A DNA stretch of 30,393 bases from contig DGSY01000044.1 of assembly GCA_002394125.1 (NCBI GenBank), forward strand, positions 7,069 through 37,461, read 5' to 3'. This stretch comes from Ruminococcus sp. UBA4350 (GTDB taxonomy: Bacteria; Bacillota; Clostridia; Oscillospirales; Ruminococcaceae). The position numbers were made by a program, and so were the translations under genes. Below the pieces are notes generated by a model. It saw only the letters and a program-made list of their open reading frames with translations. It was not told the origin of the DNA and ran no database searches. Shown one piece after another: positions 6,264 to 14,857 of the stretch (its first letter is position 1; every line of letters starts with the position of its first letter).

Positions 6264-8039
6264 ATGGACACAATGCAAGGAATGAAGCGCACCTGCTATT
6301 GCGGCGAGGTGCTGGAAGCGGGCAAGACCGTCACAGTCGGCGGCTTTGTCGATGCCGTGCGCGACAAGGGCGGCATCCTGTTCATCGTCCTGCGCGACCG
6401 CACGGGCGTTGTGCAGCTGACCTTTGATGATACGACCGACCGCGCCCTCTTTGAGAAGGCCGCATCCTGCAAGTCGGAATATGTCATCATGGCAAAGGGC
6501 GAGGTTCGCGAGCGCGAGAGCAAAACGGACAAGATCGCGACCGGTCATGTCGAGATCTATGTCACCGAGCTGCGCATTCTCGCAAAGGCAAAGACGCCGC
6601 CCTTTGAGATTACCGCGCAGACCAAGGTCAATGAGGAGCTGCGCCTGAAATACCGCTATCTCGACCTGCGCAGAGCGCCGCTCCAGCAGAACCTGATCCT
6701 GCGCCATAAGATCGCACAGTGCGCAAGACAGTATTTCTATGAGAACGGCTTCCTCGAGATCGAAACACCGATGATGATGAAATCCACGCCGGAGGGCGCA
6801 AGAGACTATCTCGTTCCCTCGCGTGTGCATCACGGCGAATTCTACGCGCTGCCGCAGTCCCCGCAGATCTACAAGCAGCTGCTCATGGTCGCGGGCTATG
6901 ACAAATATATCCAGCTTGCGCGCTGCTTTCGCGATGAGGATCTCCGCGCAGACCGTCAGCCGGAGTTCACGCAGATCGACCTCGAAATGAGCTTTGTCGA
7001 TGTGGACGATATCCTTGATATCACCGAGGGCTTCCTGATCCGCCTGTTCCGTGATGTCATGGGCAGAGAGCTGAAAACCCCGCTGCCGCGCCTGACCTAT
7101 ACCGAGGCGATGAACCGCTTCGGCTCGGACAAGCCGGATCTGCGCTTCGGCATGGAGCTGACCGACCTTTCCGATACCGTAAAAGATACGGAGTTTGCAG
7201 TATTTCAGAATGCGCTGACGGCGGGCGGCTCGGTGCGCTGCATCACGGCGAAGAATGCCGCCGGTACGCTGACGCGCAAGGAGATCGACAAGCTGACCGA
7301 AATGGTCAGAGGCATCGGCGCGAAGGGCCTTGCGTATATCCGCTGGGTGGATGCGGAGCCGAACTGCTCCTTCGGCAAGTTCCTCAAAGAGGGCGAGCTG
7401 GATGCGATCCTGAAAGCAGCCGGCGCAGAGCAGGGCGATGTCGTGCTGATCGTCGCGGACAAGAATTCCGTCACGCTGCCGGTGCTGGGCGCACTGCGCA
7501 GTCACCTCGGCAGAAAGCTCGATCTGATCCCGGAGAACGAATTCAATTTCCTGTGGATCACGCAGTTCCCGTTCTTCGAGAAGGACGAGGAGACCGGCGA
7601 ATGGCTTGCGATGCATCATCCGTTCACGATGCCGATGGACGAATGCCTGCAATATCTCGATACCGCGCCGGAAAAGGTCTTTGCAAAGGCCTATGATCTG
7701 GTGCTGAACGGTACGGAGCTTTGCTCCGGCTCGATTCGCATTACGGATTATGAATTGCAGCAGAAGATGTTTGAATCGCTCGGCCTGACCGATGAGGAGA
7801 TCGAAGCGAAATTCGGCTTCCTTGTCGAAGCGTATAAGTACGGCGCACCGCCCCACGGCGGTCTCGGCATCGGTCTGGACAGACTGACGATGACGCTGGC
7901 ACAGTGCGATTCGCTGCGCGATGTGGTCGCGTTCCCGAAGGTGCAGAATGCGCGTGAGCTGATGAGCGGCTGCCCGTCGCCGGTAGACAAGGCAAGCCTT
8001 GATATCCTCGGCATTGCGGCGATCGAAAGCGAATCCTGA
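6264..8039 (+). CDS. aspS: Aspartyl-tRNA synthetase (bacterial type)
   Basis: Class II synthetase charging tRNA-Asp, 591 aa, normal for the bacterial form. It has an N-terminal OB-fold anticodon domain (GGFVDAVRDKGGILFIVLRD), class II motif 2 around CFRDEDLRADRQPEFTQID, an inserted GAD domain at about residues 290-410, and motif 3 GGLGIGLDRLTM. One small oddity is the usual IRIH near the end of the catalytic core, here IRIT. AAGGAG lies 10 nt before the start. The leader is short and AT-rich; no T-box TGGNACCGCG sequence was found in it, so tRNA-controlled attenuation is not supported. Confidence 0.97.
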   Translation: MDTMQGMKRTCYCGEVLEAGKTVTVGGFVDAVRDKGGILFIVLRDRTGVVQLTFDDTTDRALFEKAASCKSEYVIMAKGEVRERESKTDKIATGHVEIYVTELRILAKAKTPPFEITAQTKVNEELRLKYRYLDLRRAPLQQNLILRHKIAQCARQYFYENGFLEIETPMMMKSTPEGARDYLVPSRVHHGEFYALPQSPQIYKQLLMVAGYDKYIQLARCFRDEDLRADRQPEFTQIDLEMSFVDVDDILDITEGFLIRLFRDVMGRELKTPLPRLTYTEAMNRFGSDKPDLRFGMELTDLSDTVKDTEFAVFQNALTAGGSVRCITAKNAAGTLTRKEIDKLTEMVRGIGAKGLAYIRWVDAEPNCSFGKFLKEGELDAILKAAGAEQGDVVLIVADKNSVTLPVLGALRSHLGRKLDLIPENEFNFLWITQFPFFEKDEETGEWLAMHHPFTMPMDECLQYLDTAPEKVFAKAYDLVLNGTELCSGSIRITDYELQQKMFESLGLTDEEIEAKFGFLVEAYKYGAPPHGGLGIGLDRLTMTLAQCDSLRDVVAFPKVQNARELMSGCPSPVDKASLDILGIAAIESES

Positions 8040-8079
8040 TCCTCAGCGAGAGATTTGAGAAAAGAGGGGAATCATAAAG

Positions 8080-9135
8080 ATGAATGTACCGGAGCTTATG
8101 ACACAGATCCGTCTGGAAATGACCGGCGATCTGAAAAAGGATATGGAATATCTGACCACGCTTGCGGAGGATCTCCGGAAGGAGCCGAATGCCGATGAGC
8201 TGACGAAGGCCGTCATGGATCACGCATTTTCGATCATGCCGGAGGATGTGCGGAAGGACATGGAGGACCGCACCATGATCGGCGGAAAGCGTCTCGATCT
8301 CATTTACCGCGATGCGCTGGCGCTGGTCGATGCGAAAAAAATGAGCGAAGCGAAGGAGCTGCTCGCGGCGCTTTCCGACAAGATCGCGCAGTATTTTGAG
8401 GGCGACGATCCGAAGTATTTCAGCTTCCGCAATCCGTTTGAATACCATATGTACCGTCACTTCTATCCGGAGGATACGAACTTTGACCGCGCACCGTTTG
8501 ATTTTTCGGCCTATCTGTCGCTCTACGGCTATGTGCTGATCGAGGAGCGCGATATCCCTGCGGCGCGGAAGGTGCTGCTGCGGGCACAGAAATTCGATCC
8601 GGTCAGTGCGGATGCGCGGTTTGAAATGGCGGAGCTCTGCAAGCTGGCAAATAATATGCCCGATCTGCTGAAGGTCAATCAGGAGACGCTCCCGCTCTGC
8701 ACGAGCGCCGACAGAATGGCGCGTGTGCTTGCGAATATGGGATACTATTGCTATGTGACGCAGGATTTCTATTCCGCCGCCGTGTTCTATTTTGAGAGCG
8801 TGCGCTTTTCGCCCTCGAAGGCTGTGGAATATGAATTGCAGGATGTTGTCCGCCGGATGAACACCTTCGGACAGAAATTCGCGCCACCGACGAAAGGTCA
8901 GACGCTCGATGTCTACGAGAAGTACAGCATGAAGCAGCCGCCGAATTCGGAACTTGTGAATCTGGCTGTTGTGATGATCCAGCAGGCGCATAACTATAAC
9001 CGTACCGATCTGGAGGCATTCTTCATCCGCTGTGCATATGACCTGACGAACGATCCGCAGTTCCGCGAGGCAATGGAGCGGATCGCTGCGCAGAAGCGTG
9101 CGGAGATGCAGAATCAGCAGGAAGAACCGAAATGA
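8080..9135 (+). CDS. Cytoplasmic TPR-like helical repeat protein
   Basis: A 351-aa soluble protein with no signal or membrane segment. The sequence has degenerate TPR-like helix pairs: AYLSLYGYVLIEERDIPAAR, then DARFEMAELCKLANNMPDL, then ANMGYYCYVTQDFYSAAVFY. I do not recognise a named family. The last codons overlap the start of the next gene (ATGA), so the two products are probably made together. The ribosome site GAGGGG lies 15 nt or less before the ATG. A scaffold or partner-binding role is only inference. Confidence 0.75.
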   Translation: MNVPELMTQIRLEMTGDLKKDMEYLTTLAEDLRKEPNADELTKAVMDHAFSIMPEDVRKDMEDRTMIGGKRLDLIYRDALALVDAKKMSEAKELLAALSDKIAQYFEGDDPKYFSFRNPFEYHMYRHFYPEDTNFDRAPFDFSAYLSLYGYVLIEERDIPAARKVLLRAQKFDPVSADARFEMAELCKLANNMPDLLKVNQETLPLCTSADRMARVLANMGYYCYVTQDFYSAAVFYFESVRFSPSKAVEYELQDVVRRMNTFGQKFAPPTKGQTLDVYEKYSMKQPPNSELVNLAVVMIQQAHNYNRTDLEAFFIRCAYDLTNDPQFREAMERIAAQKRAEMQNQQEEPK

Positions 9136-9509
9136 AGCAGCTGAAATATGCCGCCGTCGTTCTCCTCTGTCTGCCAGTTGCCTATGAGCTGTTCGGGATG
9201 TGCGTGAATCATATTTCAACCGACAGGCAGACAAAGCGGATGAAAGCGAATCTGACGAAAACCGTTTCGGATGCCGTGATTTTCAGCGAGCACTCCGAAA
9301 CCGGCAATTCCTCCGGCACCGGCAATCATGTGGACTGCGTATCCGTTGTGAACTTTTCCAGCAGCAAATCGCTGGAGGAGCTGGCAGCCTGTCTGACGCC
9401 TTATTATACGTTTGATGACTGGAACTGTCGGCTTGACAAAACTGACGCAGGCTATGTGTTCTATCTGAATACACGCGCACCGTTTGCGGATAATATTGAG
9501 GGACACTGA
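9132..9509 (+). CDS. Small single-pass or secreted protein of unknown function
   Basis: A 125-aa protein with one N-terminal hydrophobic segment (YAAVVLLCLPVAYELFGM) after MKQLK, so it is anchored or exported. The rest is polar, with a Ser/Gly-rich stretch near residues 54-65. It has no convincing lipobox. It overlaps the TPR-like gene by 4 nt and ends 1 nt before the esterase start, so the three are one operon. Function unknown. Confidence 0.7.
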   Translation: MKQLKYAAVVLLCLPVAYELFGMCVNHISTDRQTKRMKANLTKTVSDAVIFSEHSETGNSSGTGNHVDCVSVVNFSSSKSLEELAACLTPYYTFDDWNCRLDKTDAGYVFYLNTRAPFADNIEGH

Positions 9510-9510
9510 T

Positions 9511-10542
9511 ATGAAAACGATCCAGCCTTCCGATCCGCGCCTGCAATTCATGGGGCGTATCGACTTCACCGATCCGGCTGCACCGGATTTCTACTGGGCG
9601 GGCTCACTGGTGCAGTTTGCATTCACGGGCAGCCAGCTCGCATTCATCATTGAAAATCATGTCAGCTATAACGGTCTCCAGCTCGGCTGCATCATTGACG
9701 GAAAAGAGCATACCGTTCAGCTTGGCGATCCCGACAACCGCTATGATATTCCGGTCAGCGGCGCAGGAAAGCATCGCTGCATCCTGTTCAAGCGGCAGGA
9801 TTCGACCCATCATTTTATTCTGCGCAGCATTCTGCTCTCGGATGACGGCGATCTCGGTGAGCTGCCGCCGCTGCCGGCGCTGAAGCTCGAATGCTACGGC
9901 GACAGCGTCACGGCGGGCTCTGTCGTGGAGGCGGTCGATCATGTTGCATCGAATGATCCGCCGGTCTACGATTCCGTCTATGACAACGCATGGCACAGCT
10001 ATGCGATGCAGGCGGCGCGTCTGCTGAATGCGCAGGTGCATCTGGTCGCGCAGGGCGGCATCGCGCTGTTCGATCACACCGGCTGGTTCGCTGACGGCAG
10101 ATACGGCATGGAGACTGCCTATGACAAGCTCTGCTATTTTCCGGATGTACCGATGACGCAATGGGATTTTTCGCGCTATACGCCGGATTATGTCACATTC
10201 GCGATCGGGCAGAACGATCAGCATTTCGCCGGAAAGGATCAGCTGCTCGACAAGCGTCAGCGGGAGCACTGGCTGGAGCATTACTGTCTGCTGATCGGTG
10301 ATCTGATGCAGAAATATCCGGATGCGGTGTTCATTCTGATGCTGACGGTGCTGATGCACGATCCGTTCTGGGAGGAGCTGCTGGATGAAGCCTGCGAGCG
10401 GATCGGCAGCAGGCGCGTGAAGCGGTTCCGGTTCACGCGCAGCGGCAAGGCAACGCCGGGGCATCCGCGGATTCCGGAGCAGTGCGAAATGGCCTGCGAG
10501 CTTGCGGAATATATCATGGCGCTGCAAAGCGGCGCTCTGTGA
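9511..10542 (+). CDS. CE2-like SGNH/GDSL acetylesterase, no signal peptide
   Basis: A 343-aa protein with the two-part plan of carbohydrate esterase family 2: an N-terminal beta-sandwich (residues 1-120) and a SGNH hydrolase domain. The catalytic Ser is in YGDSVTAGS (S132), the block III motif is IGQNDQH, and the His is in TPGHPRIPEQ (H318). The usual Asp two residues before the His is absent, as reported for some CE2 enzymes with a Ser-His dyad. CE2 enzymes remove acetyl groups from sugars. No secretion signal is seen, so it likely acts on imported oligosaccharides. The ATG at 9511 has GAGGGAC upstream and is preferred to 9484. Its 3' end overlaps the convergent gene by 29 bp. Confidence 0.82.
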   Translation: MKTIQPSDPRLQFMGRIDFTDPAAPDFYWAGSLVQFAFTGSQLAFIIENHVSYNGLQLGCIIDGKEHTVQLGDPDNRYDIPVSGAGKHRCILFKRQDSTHHFILRSILLSDDGDLGELPPLPALKLECYGDSVTAGSVVEAVDHVASNDPPVYDSVYDNAWHSYAMQAARLLNAQVHLVAQGGIALFDHTGWFADGRYGMETAYDKLCYFPDVPMTQWDFSRYTPDYVTFAIGQNDQHFAGKDQLLDKRQREHWLEHYCLLIGDLMQKYPDAVFILMLTVLMHDPFWEELLDEACERIGSRRVKRFRFTRSGKATPGHPRIPEQCEMACELAEYIMALQSGAL

Positions 10543-10951
10543 CCGCTTCCGTTTCGCGCACGGCCGGCATCTGATACTGCCGGCAGAAGCGCTTTGCGAT
10601 GAGGACTGCCGCAAAGCAGAGCAGATACCATACCGCCGAAAACTGCGGACAGATCTGTCCGAGCAGATTGAACGGCCTGTCGGAATAATCCCAGACACGC
10701 CAGCCCATGATGAGATTGTCAAATACGCCGACCGTGAATTCCGATGCGGTGACGAAAACCGCAGCGAACAGTGCGCGGACTGCGGCGGGCGCATCGAGAG
10801 AGTGCTCCATGCTGCCGATCACGCAGAAGGAGATCCCGCCGAGGATTCCCATTGTCCAGTGCGTATATCCGCGGACGGCAATCTCAAAAAATGCATATGC
10901 AAAAAAACCGAATAAAAATGCAGCGATGTATTCGCCGGGATTCTTTGTCAT
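10514..10951 (-). CDS. CmpB-type putative ABC-transporter membrane protein
   Basis: A 145-aa integral membrane protein with about four helices. The segments RGYTHWTMGILGG, VWDYSDRPFNLLGQICPQFS and a following SAVWYLL match the family annotated as putative type IV ABC-transporter (CmpB), whose real function is unknown. I chose ATG 10951 (MTKNPGEY) because it has AAAGGAG nearby; the longer frame from 11044 adds a polar stretch with no ribosome site. It is transcribed alone, convergent with the esterase (tail-to-tail overlap 10514-10542) and divergent from malQ. Confidence 0.82.
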   Translation of the reverse strand: MTKNPGEYIAAFLFGFFAYAFFEIAVRGYTHWTMGILGGISFCVIGSMEHSLDAPAAVRALFAAVFVTASEFTVGVFDNLIMGWRVWDYSDRPFNLLGQICPQFSAVWYLLCFAAVLIAKRFCRQYQMPAVRETEAVTERRFAAP

Positions 10952-11064
10952 GGAATGCCGCTCCTTTCCCCGCAGCGGATGTGTGCATCTGCGGAACACC
11001 CGTATTATGCACCGGAGATGCGGCATTATTCCGGCGCGCTGCATATACGATCAGGAGGAAATTT

Positions 11065-12630
11065 ATGCGAGAAAGCGGAATACTGCTTCCGGTCTCGGCG
11101 CTTCCGTCGAAGCACGGCATCGGCAAGCTCGGACAGGCTGCCTTTGATTTTGTGGATTTTCTGCGCGGCGCGGGCTGTCATTACTGGCAGGTGCTGCCGC
11201 TGACACAGACCAGCTACGGCGATTCGCCGTATCAGTCGCCGTCCTGCTTTGCCGGAAATCCGTATCTGATCGACTTCGATCTGCTTGCGGAACGCGGCTG
11301 GCTCCGCCCCTCGGATTACGACGGGCTGCAATGGGACAGCGATGCAAAGACGATCGACTATGCGCTGCTCTATCAGAATGTGACGCCGGTTCTGCGCATT
11401 GCCTACCGGAATTTCACGAAGCATATCCCGTCGGATTTTCGGAAATTCTGCACGGCGCAGAAGGCGTGGCTGAATGACTATGCGGTCTTCATGGCGATCA
11501 AGGAGATAAACGGCGGCAAAGCGTGGTACGAATGGGATGCGCCGCTTGCGCTCTGTGAAAAGGATGCCGTCAAGCGCGTGAAGCTGGAGCTTTCGCAGGA
11601 GATCGAATTCTACCGCTTTGTGCAGTATTGCTTCTTCATGCAGTGGGATGCTGTGAAGAAATACGCGAACGAAAAGGGCATCCGCATCATCGGCGATATC
11701 CCGATCTATGCGGCATATGACAGTGCCGAGGTCTGGGCGCAGCCGAAGCTGTTCCGGCTCGACAGTGAAAAAAAGCCGGTTGCCGTTGCGGGCTGTCCGC
11801 CCGATGCCTTTGCCGTGACCGGTCAGCTCTGGGGCAATCCGCTCTGGAACTGGGACGATATGGCAAAGAACAATTATGCGTGGTGGCTGGATCGCATCGC
11901 GTTCACGCTGAAGCTCTATGATGTTGTCCGCATCGACCATTTCCGCGGCTTCGAGCGCTATTACGCGATCCCCTACGGCGCGGAGACCGCCGAGAACGGC
12001 AAATGGGTCAAGGGGCCGGATTATGCACTCTGGAAAGCAGCAAAGGAAAAATTCGGTGAGATGAATGTCATCGCGGAGGATCTCGGCAATATCACGCCGG
12101 CGGTCATCCGTTTGCTCAAACGCACCGGTTTCCCCGGCATGAAGGTCTTGCAGTTCGGATTTGACAGCGATGCGCAGAATCCGTATCTGCCGCATAATTT
12201 CACGACGGACAACTGCATCTGCTATACCGGCACGCATGACAATCACACGCTGCGCGGCTGGGTCAAGAGCAATTCTGCTGGTACGAATGCATATGCGATG
12301 CGCTATCTCGGCGTAAAGAAAACGAAGAAGCTGCCGAAGGCGATGCTCCGTGCAGCATGGGCAACGATCGCAAGGATCGCGGTCGCGCCGATGCAGGATT
12401 TCCTGAATGCGCCGCCGTCTGACCGGATCAATACGCCCTCGACGCTCGGCGGCAACTGGATCTACCGCACACAGCCCTCGGATTATTCCGCGAAGCTGTG
12501 CAAAAAGATCTATGAGCTGAATGAGACCTACGGACGGCTGAATCTGCCGGAGAAGCCGGAGGAAAAGGCGCCGAAGCCGAAGCGCGGCCGCCCGAAGAAA
12601 GCGGCAGAGCCGGCAGCGGAGGAGACATGA
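11065..12630 (+). CDS. malQ: 4-alpha-glucanotransferase (amylomaltase) with basic C-terminal tail
   Basis: GH77 enzyme that transfers maltosyl or dextrinyl units between alpha-1,4-glucans during glycogen or maltodextrin use. It opens ESGILLPVSALPSKHGIGKLG, and has GDSPYQSPSCFAGNPYLID, nucleophile D291 in RIDHFRG, acid/base E338 in IAEDLG and D392 in THDNHT, all in the expected spacing. The catalytic part ends about residue 495, close to the usual family length. A charged tail follows with KRGRPKK (506-512), which looks like an AT-hook core. The start at 11065 has AGGAGG; the longer frame from 10771 reads through the divergent gene and is rejected. It overlaps the next GNAT gene by 4 nt. Confidence 0.95.
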   Translation: MRESGILLPVSALPSKHGIGKLGQAAFDFVDFLRGAGCHYWQVLPLTQTSYGDSPYQSPSCFAGNPYLIDFDLLAERGWLRPSDYDGLQWDSDAKTIDYALLYQNVTPVLRIAYRNFTKHIPSDFRKFCTAQKAWLNDYAVFMAIKEINGGKAWYEWDAPLALCEKDAVKRVKLELSQEIEFYRFVQYCFFMQWDAVKKYANEKGIRIIGDIPIYAAYDSAEVWAQPKLFRLDSEKKPVAVAGCPPDAFAVTGQLWGNPLWNWDDMAKNNYAWWLDRIAFTLKLYDVVRIDHFRGFERYYAIPYGAETAENGKWVKGPDYALWKAAKEKFGEMNVIAEDLGNITPAVIRLLKRTGFPGMKVLQFGFDSDAQNPYLPHNFTTDNCICYTGTHDNHTLRGWVKSNSAGTNAYAMRYLGVKKTKKLPKAMLRAAWATIARIAVAPMQDFLNAPPSDRINTPSTLGGNWIYRTQPSDYSAKLCKKIYELNETYGRLNLPEKPEEKAPKPKRGRPKKAAEPAAEET

Positions 12631-13082
12631 GCCGGCCGGAGATCCGCAGACTGACGGCGGAGGATCTCGATGCGTTCATTGCCGTCCGCATCCGGCAGCT
12701 CCGCGAGGAGGGCGCAAAGGAGCAGATCGACCTGACCGGTGCGCTCCGTCAGTATTACGAAAAGCACATGGCAGACGGCACATTTTTCTCATGGATCGCG
12801 CTGGACGGCGGAGAGATCGTCGGGACAAGCGGGATGTCGGTCGTGGAGAAGCCGCCGTATTTCGGCTGTCCGACCGGAAAGATCGGGCTGCTCTCCGGAA
12901 TGTTCACGCATCCTGCGTACCGGCGGCAGGGCATTGCTAAGGAGCTGCTCTCCCGTGTGGTCGCGGATGCGAAGAACGCGGGCTGCGGCACGGTGCAGAT
13001 CACGGCATCGGATATGGGCGTGAAGCTCTATACGGCGTTCGGCTTTGTGCATAACGGAAATTTTATGCAGTATAAGCTGTGA
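12627..13082 (+). CDS. GNAT family N-acetyltransferase
   Basis: A 151-aa single-domain acetyltransferase. The acetyl-CoA binding motif A is visible as MFTHPAYRRQGIAKELLSRV, preceded by the beta-strand KIGLLSGM and followed by ITASDMGVKLYTAFGF, the usual end of the fold. Substrate unknown. It overlaps malQ by 4 nt (ATGA), so it is co-translated with it, but nothing in the sequence ties it to glucan metabolism. It is unlike the GNAT half of the fusion at 898-1818. Confidence 0.88.
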   Translation: MSRPEIRRLTAEDLDAFIAVRIRQLREEGAKEQIDLTGALRQYYEKHMADGTFFSWIALDGGEIVGTSGMSVVEKPPYFGCPTGKIGLLSGMFTHPAYRRQGIAKELLSRVVADAKNAGCGTVQITASDMGVKLYTAFGFVHNGNFMQYKL

Positions 13083-13136
13083 GAAAAAGAACGGATCTTC
13101 GCGGATACTATAATATATAGATAAAGAGGTTTACCG

Positions 13137-14702
13137 ATGAGAACAGCAGCAATTTTCAGCGACCGCATGGTTTTGCAGCGGGAAAAACCGATCGCTGTCT
13201 GGGGCGACGGAAAGGACGGTCAGCGTGTGACCGTTTCGCTCGGCGGACACAGCGCCGCTGCGGTCGTCCGTGACGGCAAATGGCGCGTGACGCTCCCGCC
13301 GATGCCCGCCGCCGAGAATCTGACCATGACGGTCACAAGCGGCGCGGTGCAGATCATCTACCGCGAGATCGCGGTGGGAGAGGTCTGGCTCTGCGGCGGT
13401 CAGAGCAATATGGAATTTGAGATCAAGGACGAGCTGCACGGTGAAGCGGTGCTGGATTCGCTCCGGCCGGAATGCGGCGTGCGGTTCTATTATACGCCGA
13501 AGCAGCGCATCATTGATGAGAGCTTTGACGCGGTCGAGCGCAATACCGCATGGAGCTATGCGGCGCCGGAGAGTGCGCGTGCATGGTCGGCGGTCGGACT
13601 GTATTTTGCGCTGGCGCTGGCAAAGCGGCTCGGCGTGACGGTCGGGCTGATCGGCTGCAACTGGGGCGGGACATCGGCATCTGTCTGGGTCTCGCGGGAT
13701 GTGCTGGAGCAGGATGCAGCGATCCGTCCCTATATAGATGAATACGATGCGGCGACCGCCGGCAAAACGCGTGAGGAGCTGATCGCGGAATTTGACGAAT
13801 ACGCCGCCTATCAGGATGTGTGGTGGGGGAAATATTCCGCCTACATGGAGGCGCATCCCGAAGCATCATGGGAGCAGGCGCAGGACGCGGTCGGTGCGTC
13901 GCGCTATCCGGGGCCGATGGGACCGAAGAACGAATGCCGTCCCTGCGGCGCCTATGAGACGATGCTGCAAAGAGTCGCGCCCTATACGCTGCGCGGTTTT
14001 CTGTATTATCAGGGCGAATCGGACGATCACCGTCCGGCGGCATATGAAACGCTGCTGACGGCGCTGATCGGCTGTTGGCGGCGCGACTGGGGCGATCCGG
14101 AGCTGCCGTTTCTGAATGTGCAGCTGCCGATGTTCCGCTATCTGAACGATCCGGATTATCAGCACTGGTGTCTGATCCGCGAGGCGCAGATGCGCGTCTA
14201 CCGCAAGCTGCGCAATACCGGACTTGCCGTTCTGACCGACTGCGGCGAGCTGGACAATATCCACCCGAAGGACAAGGCGCCGGTCGGTTATCGGCTGTAT
14301 TTGCAGGCGCTCAGCGAGGTCTATCATCTGATGCCGCGGGAACAGGCTGCGGCGCCGATGATGACGGGCGGCTATGCAGACGGCAGAAGCTATGTCATCC
14401 TGACAGAGAATGCCGCGGAGGGCTTCCGCCTGACCGGTGAGGCCGCGGGCTTTCAGCTGGCAGGCGCGGACGGCGTGTTCTATCCGGCTGCGGCATCCTT
14501 TGCGCCGAACCGCATCACGCTGACAGCGGAGGCCGTGCCGCGGCCGGAATATGCGCGGTATGCTTGGACGAATTATCTTGCGCCGGTCACGGTTTTCGGT
14601 ATGAACGGTCTGCCGCTGGCGCCGTTCCGCACGGATTCATTCGGTGCGCAGACGGCTGAGAATACCGAAAAGCGCAACGCGCCCTCTGCATCTGCGGAGT
14701 AA
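13137..14702 (+). CDS. Sialate O-acetylesterase-like SGNH hydrolase, cytosolic
   Basis: A 521-aa protein of the sialate O-acetylesterase (SASA) type. It begins FSDRMVLQREKPIAVWG, the common N-terminal strand of the family, then VWLCGGQSNMEFE with the nucleophile S90, FLYYQGESDDHRP, and the catalytic His in LDNIHPKDKAPVG (H376). It removes acetyl groups from sialic acids or other sugars; the precise substrate cannot be read from the sequence. No signal peptide is visible, so it works inside the cell. The ribosome site AAAGAGG is good. A TATAAT at 13109-13114 may be its -10 but lacks a clear -35. It is the second SGNH esterase within 4 kb. Confidence 0.9.
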   Translation: MRTAAIFSDRMVLQREKPIAVWGDGKDGQRVTVSLGGHSAAAVVRDGKWRVTLPPMPAAENLTMTVTSGAVQIIYREIAVGEVWLCGGQSNMEFEIKDELHGEAVLDSLRPECGVRFYYTPKQRIIDESFDAVERNTAWSYAAPESARAWSAVGLYFALALAKRLGVTVGLIGCNWGGTSASVWVSRDVLEQDAAIRPYIDEYDAATAGKTREELIAEFDEYAAYQDVWWGKYSAYMEAHPEASWEQAQDAVGASRYPGPMGPKNECRPCGAYETMLQRVAPYTLRGFLYYQGESDDHRPAAYETLLTALIGCWRRDWGDPELPFLNVQLPMFRYLNDPDYQHWCLIREAQMRVYRKLRNTGLAVLTDCGELDNIHPKDKAPVGYRLYLQALSEVYHLMPREQAAAPMMTGGYADGRSYVILTENAAEGFRLTGEAAGFQLAGADGVFYPAAASFAPNRITLTAEAVPRPEYARYAWTNYLAPVTVFGMNGLPLAPFRTDSFGAQTAENTEKRNAPSASAE

Positions 14703-14771
14703 TGCGCGGGCTTTCCGGCGAATACGGCAATATTTTCCGGCGGGCAAATGTTAAAATAACAGGGCAAAACC

Positions 14772-14800
14772 TTGACATTTCCGGAAAAAAGCGTTATAAT
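14772..14800 (+). promoter_or_regulatory. SigA promoter of the transglutaminase-like gene
   Basis: TTGACA (14772-14777), a 17-bp spacer and TATAAT (14795-14800): a consensus promoter. It should drive the transglutaminase-like and LRR genes up to the terminator at 17299. Confidence 0.95.
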
Positions 14801-14857
14801 GAAATGTACGACTTTACCATGGCAGTCAGACGATCGGACTGAATGAAAGGATATGTG

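Noticed and set aside
6258..7856. Long open frame of 532 codons on the minus strand, antisense to aspS
   Set aside because: It mirrors the codon pattern of aspS, has no ribosome site, and its product shows no recognisable domain. Such frames are common opposite GC-rich genes.
7741..9234. 497-codon minus-strand frame across the end of aspS and the TPR-like gene
   Set aside because: It spans two real genes with good starts, and its Arg/His/Ile-rich composition is typical of an antisense shadow.
10771..11064. N-terminal extension of malQ by about 98 codons
   Set aside because: It reads antisense through the CmpB-like gene, and the ATG at 11065 has AGGAGG and begins the conserved GH77 sequence.
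11026..12246. 406-codon minus-strand frame opposite malQ
   Set aside because: malQ on the other strand has all catalytic motifs; this frame has none and no start signals.
13086..13114. Promoter for the sialate-esterase-like gene
   Set aside because: TATAAT is present at 13109, but the expected -35 region reads AAAGAA, too weak to list as a feature.
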